A DNA stretch of 64,000 nt, from NCBI GenBank assembly GCA_963785745.1, contig CAWAWR010000019.1, positions 293,687-357,686 on the forward strand, read 5' to 3'. The stretch comes from VAZQ01 sp963785745. Lineage in GTDB: Bacteria; Pseudomonadota; Alphaproteobacteria; Rhizobiales; Xanthobacteraceae. The position numbers and the translations under genes are program-made. Of the stretch, positions 48,203 to 58,949 are shown piece after piece. Numbering within the stretch: position 1 is the first letter of the stretch; every line of letters begins with the position of its first letter. Under the pieces are notes generated by a model, which had not been told where the DNA came from, did no database searches, and saw only the letters and a list, made by a program, of their open reading frames with translations.

Positions 48203-51200
48203 ATGTCTGCGCGCCTCCGCACCCTGCTCCTGACCATCGACGGCGCTGCTCGCGCTCGGCGCTGGCGCCCGGCGGCGGCGCCCGACGGCGCCAACGTCGT
48301 CGGCGGCACCGCGACGGTCAGCGGCGCGGGCACCAACCGTCATCGTCAACCAGTCCAGCAACCGCGCCATCATCAACTGGAACACGTTCAACATCGGCGA
48401 CCGGCGAGCTCGGCGACCTTCAATCAGCCGGACTCCTCCTCGGTCGCGCTCAACCGCGTCACCGGCGGGCTCGGCCCGTCGAGATCGACGGCACGCTGAC
48501 CGCCAACGGCCGCGTCTTCATGATCAACCGCGACGGCATGCTGTTCGGGCCCAACGCGGTGGTCAACACCGCCGGCTTCCTCGCCATCACGAACGACATC
48601 CGCAACGAAGACTTCATGGCCGGCCGGACGAATTTCAACATCCCGGGCCGTCCCGACGCCTCGATCGTCAATCGCGGCACCATCACGGCGCACGAGCTAC
48701 GGCTTCGCCGCGCTGGTCGCGCCCGGCGTGCGCAACACCGGCACCATCACGGCGCACGCTCGGCACCGTGGCGCTCGCCTCCGGCAAAGCTTCACCCTCG
48801 ATATGTACGGCGACAAGCTGATCCAGCTGGCGGTCGGCGACGAGATCGCCGGGCAAGGTGCGCGACGTGCAGACCGGCAAGCCGCTGTCGTCGCTGGTGA
48901 GAACGAGGGCCGGCTCGGCGCAACGGCGGCCGCGTGGAACTCACCGCCGCGGCGGCGCGCCAGGTCGTCGATTCGGTCATCAACAACCGCGGCGTGATCG
49001 AAGCCAACACGATCGGCACGCGCAGCGGCAAGATCGTGCTGGGCGGCGCGACCGCGTCGACCAAGCCGCGGGCCTGCCGAAGCAGACCGTCAGGATCTCC
49101 GGCAAGGTCACGCGCCACCGGCAAGGACAAGGGCGCGAAGGGCGGCACCGTCGCAGTCACCGGCGAGAACATCGAGTTCGCGGCGGCGACGCATCGACGT
49201 CTCCGGGCGGCCGGCGGCGGCAACATCCTGATCGGCGGCGACTGGGGCGGCGGCAATCCCGACACGAGCCTCGTCAACAATCCGAGCGCGCGGCTCGAAG
49301 GCCACGCGATCCCGAATGCGGCGACCGTCACGGTCGACAGCGCGACGACCATCAATGCCTCGGCGACCGAGAGCGGCAACGGCGGCAAGGTGATGCTGTG
49401 GTCGGACAAGCTGACGACCTTCGCCGGCACGATCCTCGCCCGCGGCGGCGCCGAGGGCGGCGACGGCGGCTTCGTCGAAGTGTCGGGCAAGCAGAACGCT
49501 GGCTACACCGGCACGGTCGACATGCGCGCGCCGAACGGCCAGAACGGCACGCTGCTGCTCGATCCGCGCAACATCACGATCGTGAATGGCGGGCCGGACA
49601 ATATCGACAGCTCGGGCTCGCTCGACGGCATCGCGATCTATGAGCCGACGCCGCCCCCTGGCGGATCCGTGCTGACCGTTGCGACCTTGCAGGCCGCGCT
49701 CGCCAACGGCGATGTCTATGTCACCACCGGCACGGTTGCAGGTACCGGCGCCGGCGACATCAATGTGAACTCCAGCTTCTCATGGAGCGCCAGCAACAAC
49801 TTGTACCTGAGCGCGTTCCGCAACATCTCGATCGCCAATGGCGTGACCATTGGCTACAACGGGCCCGGCTTCACGCAGATCACGCTGCGCGCCGACAACA
49901 CTGGCACCGGTGTCGGAACGGTCATCTTCAACGGCAATAGCAGGATTTCGTTCGGCCCTCAGGCGGGGGCGGGGTGAACATCTTCTACAATCCGGCGAGT
50001 TACAATTCGCCGACCGATTACAGCACGAAGGTTGTTTCTGCAGGGCCGACGGCGTTTGTCAGTTCGTACATGCTGGTCAACAGCGCCACCGACCTGCAGA
50101 ACGTCAGTCAGAACCTTTCCGGTAGCTTCGCACTCGGCCGCAATATCGATGCGAGCGCGACCGCAACCTGGAATAACGGCGCCGGCTTTATTCCGATCGG
50201 CAACGCCGAGACGCCATTCGTCGGGACCCTAAACGGCGACGGCCGCACGATCGACCGGCTGACCATCAATTCATCATCACCCTACGTTGGGCTGTTCGGT
50301 GTCATTGGCGCCCAGCGGGCGTGCGAAGTAGCTTGTATCATCGGAAGCGTCCGCGATTTGAACCTTACGAATGTCGACATCACCGCAAACTCGGGCTCCG
50401 TCGGCGCGATCGCGGGACGCCTCGACGGCGGCCCATTCGCACCTGGCGGGATTGTTTCTGGGGTCACCGCGACGGGCTCCGTCACAGGCAACGGCTCGGG
50501 TCATGTCGGGGGACTGGTCGGCGAGAGTTACGGTTTCGTTCAAGGCGCGCACACAAATGTCGTGGTGCGCGGCGGCGCCGACGCGTTAAGCGTGGGCGGT
50601 CTGGTCGGACTCAACAGCGGCTCTATCGACGAATCTTACGCCATTGGGTCGGTGACCAGCTTCTCGGTCAATCCCGCTGGCGGCCTGGTTGGAATCAATA
50701 CTTGCTGCACGATCATTAACGAAGGTCCCGGCCCCTTCGCCGGGGGGATCAACCAATCCTACGCCAGCGGCGCGGTGTCAGGACCCGGCATCACCGGCGG
50801 CCTTGTCGGCCAGAGTACTGGCGCCGGCAGCGTGGTCAGCTCCTACTGGGACATCGAAACCACGAAGCAGCAGAACAGCGCAGGCGGCGTTGGCCTGTCG
50901 ACGACGAGCCGTCCTGCAGCGGTCCAGTTACCAAGGCTTCCGTTTGACGATGACGATCAGGGCGGCTGGTTCATGATCGACGGGCAGACCAGACCGTTCT
51001 TGGTCGGCGAACAATCGTTCTCCGGCGGACCGCGGTTCGCGCTATCCATCGGCAACGCGCATCAGCTGCAGCTGATGCAGCACTTCCACAACATTGTGCC
51101 GAACGCTCCGTACGAGCTGACGGCCAACATCAATCTCGGCGCGGCGCTCGCCAATCCGTCCGACATCTGGGCGGGCCGGCCGCAGGGTTTCATTACGATC

Positions 51201-53332
51201 GGATCGGCCGACCGCCCCTACACCGGCCGGTTCGAAGGCAACGGCTACACCATCGACGGATTGAGGATCGCGCCAACCGACGGGCGCAACAGCATCGGAT
51301 TGTTCGCAGCGATCGGACCCGGCGGCCTGGTTCAGAATTTCACGCTCAGCAACGTCAGTATCACCGCCGACCCGAACGCCTACTACTACGGACAACAATT
51401 CGTCGGCGCGCTCGCCGGGCGGAATGCGGGCACGATCGCCAACGTTCATGTGACCGGAACCGTTAGTGGCGTACCGACCGACGATGGCGAACCCATTAAC
51501 CTGACCGGCGTCATTGCCGGCGGGCTGGTCGGACAGAACGGCATCTTCGGCGAGCCGAACATGTCCGGCACCATCACGAACTCTTCAGCGGCAGTGGACG
51601 TCACCCTTGGCAACGGCTGCGCTGGCGATTGCTATGGCGGAACCAACTTCGCCGGCGGCCTGGTCGGATTCAATATTGCGGGATCGACCATCAGCTCGTC
51701 GAACGCATCGGGCAGCGTCACCGGCGGCGCCTACAGCTTCGTCGGCGGACTGGTCGGCCAGAACGACGGCTCGGTGACGAATTCATTCGCCTCCGCCACC
51801 GTCGCCTCGACCTCGACCGGAGCTTTCTTCAGCAGCGCGGTCGGCGGCCTGGTCGGCTTCAACACTGGCCTGATCTCGGGCGCGCATGCGAGCGGCAATG
51901 CCAGCGGCGTCGGTTCGCCTGAGAGCTTCCTGTCCGCCATCGTCGGCGGGCTCGCCGGCCTCAACAATGAAGGCGGACAGATCGTCGATTCCTACGCTAC
52001 CGGCGCGGTCAGCGGCACCAACTCGGTTCAGCTCGGCGGCCTCGTGGGCGGGAACTTCGCCGCCATCACCAATTCCTACGCCACCGGCGCCGTGACCGGC
52101 AACGGCCGCGGCAGCGTCGGCGGTCTGGTCGGCAACAACTTCTCCGGCGGCACAATCACCGGCTCACACGCCACCGGCGCGGTCGGCGGCACCGGCAGCC
52201 TCAATGCGGGCGGTCTCGTTGGCGACAACAGCGCCACCGTCAGCAACTCCTACGCAACCGGAAACGTGGCGGTGGCCAACACCGGCGCCACCGACGTGGT
52301 CGTCGGCGGATTTGTCGCCTCCAATGACGGCAACATCTCCGGCTCTTACGCGACTGGCAATGTGACGACCACCAACGGCGACGTCACAGGCGGCGGATTT
52401 GCCGGCTTCAGCCTTGGCAGCATCATCAATTCGTACGCGACCGGAAACGTCACCGCGAACGGAGCATCGCTGGCGATGCTCGGCGGGTTCACCGGCGGCA
52501 ATCTCGGCACCATCACCAACTCGCACGCGACCGGAAACGTCACTACCAACGCGGCGTTCGCGATCGCGGGCGGCTTCGTGGGATTCAAATCGGCAAGATC
52601 GACCTGTCTTTCGCGACCGGCAACGTCTCCGTCGGCGACAACAGCTTCGTCGGCGGCTTTGTCGGCTTCAATTTCGGCGAGATCAACCAGGCTTATGCCA
52701 ACGGCGCCGTCGACCGGCGGCGCCAACAGCTTCGTCGGCGGCTTCGTCGGCGCCAATCTCGGCGTCGATGTCAGCGGTGAGTTCGGCGACAGCGCGCAAG
52801 CCTCGGCGTCGAGCGTTCCCGGCTTGATCACGCAATCCTACGCGCTCGGGTCCGGTGACCGGCGGCAACGCCGCGATCGCCGCAGCTTCGCCGCGCTCAA
52901 TCTCGGATAGCTGGACCAGGTCTACGGCGTCGGGCGCGTGCAAGGCGGCACCGGCAGCACGCTCGGCGGCCTGGTCGCCGAAGAAGCCCAACGATCACGC
53001 TTCCGGATTTCGGTCTCGGAGCGCCCGGCGCCAACCTGCCGACCGGCACCGCCACCAATTCGTACTGGGACATGCAGACCACCGCCATGACTACCAGCGC
53101 GGGCGGCACCGGCATGAACACGGCCGTGCTCGCCGGCGGGCTGCCGCCCGGCTTCGACCCGCCGGTCTGGGAGCACGACTCCTATCCCTTCCTCGTGCAA
53201 CATCGCGCCCAGCACACCAGAACACCGACCCCGCTGCCGCCGGTCATCCCGCCGGTCGGCGTCGTCAACGAACCACCGCCGTTCCTGCCGCCGCCCGATC
53301 AGCAGATCAATGCCAAGCACGCTCAGCGCTGA
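48203..53332 (+). pseudogene. TpsA exoprotein: filamentous-haemagglutinin secretion domain plus GLUG repeats, frameshifted at both ends
   Basis: ATG at 48203 begins a signal peptide. The TPS secretion domain reads VIVNQSSNRAIINWNTFNIG, VNRDGMLFGPNAVVNTAG-like NRDGMLFGPNAVV, and FTLDMYGDKLIQLAVGDEIA. From about 49.2 to 52.59 kb the reading is clean apart from one shift near 49974. From about 50.4 kb it consists of roughly twenty GLUG units (GGLVGxNxGxIxxSYATGxV), predicted beta-helix. Past 52.59 kb shifts resume; the repeat region closes at NSYWDMQTTAMTTSAGGTGM and a Pro-rich stretch VIPPVGVVNEPPPFLPPP. A surface adhesin or protease carrier secreted by the TpsB. Confidence 0.75.
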
Positions 53333-54699
53333 CGCCGTCGAGCGATCCGGTACCGAACATGACGCAGTTCGTGCAGCAGCAGACAGCAGCAGCAACAACA
53401 GCAACAGCAGGGGCAGCAGGCGGAGCGCCAGACCGACCGGCACGCTACCGGGCAGCGATCCGATCCGGCTCGATGTCGGCGAGAACCGCTACTTCTATCT
53501 GCCGCCGCCGGACGAGACCCGCCTCGTCACAACGAGGTGGTGCTGCAGATGCCGTGCAACGTGCCGCAGGCGGTGCTGGAACGCGATCCTGAAGCAGCAC
53601 AACCTCACGATGCTCGCCTCGCAGTGCCTCAGGCAGGGCGGCAACGCCGCCTTCCGGATGCGCCACGCCAGCAACCAGACCGATCGCGCCGTGATCAGCG
53701 CGCTCGCCGCGCACCAGATCATCGCCGCCGCGCAGGCCAACTACATCTACGCGCTGCCGGAGACGTCGGTGCAGTCGGCGACGTCGCAGCAGGGCGATCC
53801 CGGCCAGTACATGCCCGAGAAGCTGCGCCTGCTGCGCGCGCACCGCATGGTCACGGGCAACGGCATGCCGATCGCGGTGATCGACTCCGAGATCGACGGC
53901 GCGCACCCCGATCTCACCGGCACCATCGCCAACCGCTATGACGCGACCGGCGTCGAGGACAGTCCGCATGCGCACGGCACCGGCATGGCCGGCGCGATCG
54001 TGTCGCACCAGAAGCTGCTCGGCGTCGCGCCCGGCGCGCGCATCCTCGCGATCCGCGCCTTCTCGACCCGCGACGCCAACCCCGAGAGCACGACCTACAC
54101 ATCCTGCGCGGCATCGACTGGGCGGTCGCCAACAACGTCCGCATCATCAATATGAGCTTCGCCGGGCCGCGCGACCCCTCGCTCGAGCGCGCGCTCAAGG
54201 CGGCCTACGACAAGGGCGTGGTGCTGATCGCGGCCGCCGGCAATGCCGGGCCGCGCGCGCCGGCGCTCTACCCGGCGGCCGATCCGCACGTGATCGCGGT
54301 CACCGCCACCGACATGGACGACCGGCTGTTCACCGGCGCCAACCGCGGCAACCATCTCGCGATCTCGGCGCCGGGCGTGGACATCCTGGTGCCGGCGCCG
54401 GCCGGCGAATACCAGGTCACGACCGGAACCTCGGTCGCGACCGCTCATATCAGCGGCGTGGTGGCGCTGATGCTGGAGCGCAATGCCAAGCTCACGCCCG
54501 GCCGACGTCCGCAAGATCCTCACCGCCAGCGCGAAGCGGCTCGGACCGGCGAACCAGTTCGGCGCCGGGCTGGTCGATCCGGTCGGGCGATCGAGATGGC
54601 GACGCCGCGCTCGGCGGCGGTGCCGGCGACGCCGCCGGCACGGCGGCGGCCACGGCGGCCGCGCGGCGCCCAACGTCGGCGCGGCGCGGCCGGCGGTAG
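53310..54699 (+). pseudogene. S8 subtilisin-like serine protease domain, probably C-terminal part of the exoprotein; frameshifted
   Basis: After a Gln-rich linker (MTQFVQQQ then a CAG-type run) the reading continues DPIRLDVGENRYFYLPPPDE, NEVVLQMPCN, then a subtilase catalytic domain with the full triad: Asp in IAVIDSEIDGAHPDL (53883), His in SPHAHGTGMAGAIV (53973) and Ser in GTSVATAHISGVVALML (54431). Oxyanion Asn is in LIAAAGNAGPRAPALYP. It ends near GAGLVDPV (about 54590) with an uncertain tail. No signal peptide precedes it, which favours fusion to the upstream exoprotein over a separate gene. At least five one-base shifts. Confidence 0.75.
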
Positions 54700-56275
54700 A
54701 CGGAGGCGGCGCGTCCGGCGGAGGCGGTCCGGGTCCGGCGGCCGCTTCGCCGGCCCACGAAACCGCGACGAACCAGCGGCGGCCGAACAGCGCCATCACC
54801 ATCGCGCCATAGACGACGGCGCCGATGAGGGCGAGCAGCGCCAGGGCCAGCTCATTGTGAAGCGCCCTCCCCGCCACCAGCGCCCGCACCGGCGCGTCCG
54901 CGAGCCAGAGCACCAGCGCCAACACCAGGCCGGCCAGCGCCAGCCGGATCGCCGAGCGGACGACGTCCTCGTCGAACGCGAACAGCCCGGCGCGGCGCGC
55001 GAACCAGATCAGCAGCATGAGGTTCACCCAGCCGCCGATCGACGTCGCAAAGGCGAGGCCGACCTGCGCGTGATCGCCGTGGAGCCAGATTTTGAGCGCG
55101 ACATTGACCAGCACGGCAAAGAACAGCGCCTTCACCGGCGTCCAGGTGTCGCCGCGCGAGAGAAACGTGACCGCAGCGCTGCGCATCAGCACGAACGGCA
55201 GGAGACCGATCGCATAGGCCTGCAGCGTGGCGCCGGCGGCCGCCGCGTCGGCGGCGGTGAAGGCGCCGCGCATGAACAGCGCGCGCATGATCAGGTCCGG
55301 CAGCAGCAGGAACGCGACCAGGCACGGGATCGACAGCAGCAGCGTGAATTCGATCGCGCGGTTCTGGGCATGGCGCGCGCCGGTCTCGTCGCCGCGCGCC
55401 AGCCGGTTGGCCATCTCCGGCAGCAGCACGGTGCCGACCGCAATTCCGATCACGCCGATCGGCAATTGATTGAGCCGGTCGGCGTAATACAGCGCCGACA
55501 GCGCGCCGGCGGCGAGGAAGCTCGCGATGATGGTGTCGGCGAACAGCGCGATCTGCGTTTCGGCGGAGCCGATGGTGGCGGGCCCGAACCGCTTGAGGAA
55601 GAGCTTGACCTCTTCGTCGAGCCGCGGCCAGCGGAACGCCGGCAGCACGCCCTGCCGGCTGGTGTCGACGACGAGCAGCGCCACTTCGAGGCAACCCGCG
55701 ATGAACACGCCCCAGGCCGCCGCGTGGCCCGCGGTCGGAAAGAAGAACGCCAGCGCAAGCGCCGCGATCATCGAGAGGTTGAGCAGGATCGGCGCCGCCG
55801 CGGCCGTCGCAAAACGGCCGAGCGCATTGAGGATGCCGCCGTAGAGCGTCACCAGCGAGACCAGCAGCAGATAGGGAAACGTGATGCGCGTCAGCTCGAC
55901 CGCGAGCGTGAAGCGCTCAGGGTCGTCCTTGAAGCCCGGCGCCAGCACCGAGATCACCGCCGGCGTGAAGATGAGCGCGACGGCGAGCAGCACCGCCTGG
56001 ACGATGACCAGCAGCGTGAAGATGCGATCGGCGAACAGCTTCGAGGGGTCGGCGCCGGACTGCTGCCGGATGCGGGCATAGGCGGGCACGAACGCCGCGT
56101 TGAACGCGCCTTCCGCAAAGATCGCGCGGAAATGATTGGGCAGCCGCAGCGCCACGAAGAACGCGTCGGCGATCGGGCCGGCGCCGAGGATGGCCGCCAG
56201 CACGATATCGCGCGCAAAGCCGGTGATGCGCGACAGCAGCGTGAAGCCGCCGACCGTGAAGATGCGTCCGATCAT
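54095..56275 (-). CDS. murJ: Lipid II flippase MurJ (reading runs on into antisense of the protease)
   Basis: Inner-membrane flippase for peptidoglycan precursor. ATG at 56275: MIGRIFTVGGFTLLSRITGF, then RDIVLAAILGAGPIADAF, NHFRAIFAEGAFNAAFVPAY and PIGVIGIAVGTVLLPEMANR are MurJ signatures. Fourteen helices end at about VYGAMVMALFGRRWFVAVSW (near 54765), about 500 residues, the normal MurJ length. The frame stays open for another 220 Pro/Arg/His-rich codons opposite the subtilase gene, to 54095. That extension is almost certainly not MurJ, so the true stop is probably lost to an indel near 54.7 kb. Confidence 0.9.
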   Translation of the reverse strand: MIGRIFTVGGFTLLSRITGFARDIVLAAILGAGPIADAFFVALRLPNHFRAIFAEGAFNAAFVPAYARIRQQSGADPSKLFADRIFTLLVIVQAVLLAVALIFTPAVISVLAPGFKDDPERFTLAVELTRITFPYLLLVSLVTLYGGILNALGRFATAAAAPILLNLSMIAALALAFFFPTAGHAAAWGVFIAGCLEVALLVVDTSRQGVLPAFRWPRLDEEVKLFLKRFGPATIGSAETQIALFADTIIASFLAAGALSALYYADRLNQLPIGVIGIAVGTVLLPEMANRLARGDETGARHAQNRAIEFTLLLSIPCLVAFLLLPDLIMRALFMRGAFTAADAAAAGATLQAYAIGLLPFVLMRSAAVTFLSRGDTWTPVKALFFAVLVNVALKIWLHGDHAQVGLAFATSIGGWVNLMLLIWFARRAGLFAFDEDVVRSAIRLALAGLVLALVLWLADAPVRALVAGRALHNELALALLALIGAVVYGAMVMALFGRRWFVAVSWAGEAAAGPGPPPPDAPPPSTAGRAAPTLGAARPPWPPPCRRRRRHRRRARRRHLDRPTGSTSPAPNWFAGPSRFALAVRILRTSAGRELGIALQHQRHHAADMSGRDRGSGRDLVFAGRRRHQDVHARRRDREMVAAVGAGEQPVVHVGGGDRDHVRIGRRVERRRARPGIAGGRDQHHALVVGRLERALERGVARPGEAHIDDADVVGDRPVDAAQDV

Positions 56276-56392
56276 GGACCCTCGGTGCCCCTTGGCGCCG
56301 CAGCTTTGGCGCTGCCGATCAAGAATCGGGAGCCATCATAGTCGCCGCGGCGGGCTTTGTGCCGGCCCTTGGCCCTCAACTTGATCGGAGGG

Positions 56393-57547
56393 CTAGCCGC
56401 CCAGCGCCCGGCGGACCGCCGCGATGATGCGGTCCTGCACCGGCTCCTCGAGATAGGCGTGCATCGGCAGGCTGATGACCTCGGTGGCGAGGCGCTCCGA
56501 GACCGGCAGCCCGCCCTCGGCGACCGGGTAGTGCCGGTAGGCGCTCTGGGCGTGGACCGGCTTCGGATAGTGGATCGCGGTCGGAATGCCCTGCGCCTTC
56601 AGCGCGGCGGCGAAGCCCTCGCGCCGATCCGGCGCCACGCGGATGGTGTATTGCGCCCAGACCGAGGTCGAGCCTTCGGCGACGCGCGGGATGGTCGTGA
56701 CGTCGGCGAGCGCCGCCGAATAGCGCGCCGCGATGCGTGCGCGCGCCGCGATCTCGTCGGGGAAGATCTTCAGCTTCTCGATCAGCACCGCCGCCTGGAT
56801 GGTGTCGAAGCGGCCGTTCAATCCGATGCGGACGCAATCGTATTTGCCGCGGCCCTCGCCATGCACGCGCAGGCTCCGCAGGATTTCCGCGAGCTCGTCG
56901 TCGTCGGTGAACACCGCGCCGCCGTCGCCGTAGCAGCCGAGCGGCTTGGCCGGGAAGAAGCTGGTGCCGGTGGCGTCGCCCAGCGTTCCGATCTTGCGGT
57001 TGCGATAGCTTGCGCCGAAGCCCTGCGCGGCGTCGTCGATCACGAACAGCTTCTCCGCCTCCGCGATGGCGGCGACCGCGGCATGGTCGGCGGGCTGCCC
57101 GAACAGATCGACGGGGATGACCGCCTTCGGCTTGAGGCCTGCCTTGCGCGCCACCGGGATCGCGCGGGCGAGGCTCTTCGGATCGATGTTGAAGCTCCCC
57201 TCCTCCACGTCCACCAGCACCGGGGTGGCGCCGACCAGCGCCGCGACCTCGGCGGTGGCGTAGAACGTGAAGGCCGGCGTGAACACCGCGTCGCCGGGGC
57301 CGATGCCCTTCGCCATCAGCGGCATCATCAGCGCATCGGTGCCGCTGGCGCAGGTAATCGCGTGACGGGCGCCGCAGAACGCCGCAAGATCGGCTTCGAC
57401 CGCGTGCACTTCCGGGCCGAGGATGAACTGGCAATGGCCAAGCACGCGCGCGATCGCATCGTCGATCGCACGGCCAAGCCGGCGGCGCTGGGCCGCAACG
57501 TCAATGAACGGGATTGGACTGTTGTCCATTCGGACTTGCTGATTCAT
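56393..57547 (-). CDS. DegT/DnrJ/EryC1/StrS aminotransferase (WbpE-like)
   Basis: PLP enzyme that aminates a keto sugar-nucleotide, 384 residues, uninterrupted. CASGTDALMMPL binds the cofactor phosphate, DDAAQGFGA carries the Asp pairing with the pyridine ring, and the Schiff-base lysine is K201 in GTSFFPAKPLGCYGDGG. It follows the oxidoreductase gene by 16 bases. The pair matches WbpB/WbpE-type synthesis of 3-amino sugars such as diacetamido uronic acids for surface polysaccharide. Confidence 0.92.
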   Translation of the reverse strand: MNQQVRMDNSPIPFIDVAAQRRRLGRAIDDAIARVLGHCQFILGPEVHAVEADLAAFCGARHAITCASGTDALMMPLMAKGIGPGDAVFTPAFTFYATAEVAALVGATPVLVDVEEGSFNIDPKSLARAIPVARKAGLKPKAVIPVDLFGQPADHAAVAAIAEAEKLFVIDDAAQGFGASYRNRKIGTLGDATGTSFFPAKPLGCYGDGGAVFTDDDELAEILRSLRVHGEGRGKYDCVRIGLNGRFDTIQAAVLIEKLKIFPDEIAARARIAARYSAALADVTTIPRVAEGSTSVWAQYTIRVAPDRREGFAAALKAQGIPTAIHYPKPVHAQSAYRHYPVAEGGLPVSERLATEVISLPMHAYLEEPVQDRIIAAVRRALGG

Positions 57548-57563
57548 GTCGGCTCGTTGCTGA

Positions 57564-58589
57564 TCAACCGGTGAGCCGGCGCGGGCCGCGCTGGGCCGCC
57601 GGCTTGGCCGGACTTCGCTGCAGGCATTGGGTGGCGATTTCTAGTCCCGCAACGCCTTCCTCGCCGGTGACCGCCGGCTCGGTGCCGTCGCAGATCGCGC
57701 CGACGAAGGCCTGCAGCTCCGCGCGCAACGGCTCGGCATGGCCGACCGAAAGATGGCGCATCGAATAGCTGCCGTCGGGCTGAAAGCCAAAACACTCGGT
57801 GACCTGGCGCGTCAGCAGGTCGCCCATGATGTACTTGTTGCGCGTCGCCACCGTCACGTTGCGCGCCTTGAACGGCGTGAGCCAGTTGGTGTTGATATGC
57901 GCGAGCACGCCCGATGCCGTGCGGAACTGGAGCAGCGCGATGTCCTCGCGCTCCGCCACCGCGCTCTTGAGCTGCGGCTGCACCTCGACGATCTCGGAAT
58001 CGGTGAACCAGCGGATCAGGTCGATATCGTGCACCGCGAGATCGATGACGACGCCGACATTCGACATGCGCGGCGGGAACGGGCCGACGCGGGTGATGGC
58101 GATCGAGAGGATATCCTCGCCCCGGATCGCGTCCTTGATGGTCTGCACCGCCGGATTGAACCGTTCGACATGGCCGACCATCAACGTAACGCCGGCCCGC
58201 CGCGCCGCGGCGATGATGGCGCGCCCCTCTTCGACCGAGGATGCGATCGGCTTCTCCACCAGCACATGCACGCCGCTGGCGATGCAGGTGAGCGCGATGT
58301 CGCGATGCAGATGGGTCGGCGCGGCGATGGTGACGGCATCGACACCGGCGGCCAGCAGGCTCTCGACGTCGGAAAATTCTCTGCAGCCGAGCGCGCTCGC
58401 CACGAAGTCGCGCTGCTTCGGCTCGGGATCGGCAATGCCGACCAGCTTCACGCCCGGAAGGTCGGCGAACACGCGCGCATGGTTGCTGCCCATGACGCCG
58501 ACACCGACGACACCGACTCGAAGCGGATTGTCCGCACTGCTGAAAGCTCGGTCGGCCATGCCCCCGGCCGTGTTCCCTTGACTGGTCAT
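57564..58589 (-). CDS. Gfo/Idh/MocA oxidoreductase (WlbA/WbpB-like UDP-sugar 3-dehydrogenase)
   Basis: 341 residues. Rossmann motif VGVVGVGVMGSNHARVF (about 25-41) binds NAD. The family EKP motif is at 112-114 in HVLVEKPIASS, and the catalytic pair region is GHVERFNPAV followed by DLAVHDIDLIRWF. This last set is typical of the WlbA/WbpB subgroup, which oxidises C3 of a UDP-sugar acid ahead of the aminotransferase. ATG at 58589 used; 58559 (MADRAF) is possible. Confidence 0.9.
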   Translation of the reverse strand: MTSQGNTAGGMADRAFSSADNPLRVGVVGVGVMGSNHARVFADLPGVKLVGIADPEPKQRDFVASALGCREFSDVESLLAAGVDAVTIAAPTHLHRDIALTCIASGVHVLVEKPIASSVEEGRAIIAAARRAGVTLMVGHVERFNPAVQTIKDAIRGEDILSIAITRVGPFPPRMSNVGVVIDLAVHDIDLIRWFTDSEIVEVQPQLKSAVAEREDIALLQFRTASGVLAHINTNWLTPFKARNVTVATRNKYIMGDLLTRQVTECFGFQPDGSYSMRHLSVGHAEPLRAELQAFVGAICDGTEPAVTGEEGVAGLEIATQCLQRSPAKPAAQRGPRRLTG

Positions 58590-58949
58590 TGATCAAACCC
58601 AACCACCCTGTGGACCGATAGCACGGCGTTACGCTGCTCGCGACCTGTGTGGATACACAATTGTTCTCGTACCGTGTCAGCCTGAGTCTCTTGGGCCGTC
58701 AAACTGAATGCAACTTGCCCGATGATGCCCCGGTACGGGATGCTCTTGGGCTCCGCAAGCGGCATGAAGCGGATTCGCAAACCCTTGGAAAAACGACACT
58801 CTTTGGCTTCGTTCTGCGAAAGATTACACAACTATAGATTGAGTTAATATGCTTAACGCTTGCTTAACATATGTCCGTTCATGGCTGAGCGGGCAACACG
58901 CTAACCGAAGCGTATCAAAGTTTGAGCTTATTATTGGAGGGAACTTTTA
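58590..58949. other. Divergent promoter region
   Basis: 360 bases, AT-richer than the flanks, with the TTAA array listed separately. No gene. Confidence 0.5.
58844..58867. promoter_or_regulatory. Candidate CtrA binding site (TTAA array)
   Basis: TTAA at 58844, 58853 and 58864. The second pair has the 7-base spacing of a CtrA box (TTAA-CGCTTGC-TTAA). It lies about 83 bases before the gene at 58950 and about 255 bases upstream of the oxidoreductase gene. Confidence 0.45.

Noticed and set aside
54152..56341. 729-codon plus-strand reading
   Set aside because: Its first part is the subtilase domain; beyond about 54600 it is antisense to murJ and not a real fusion.
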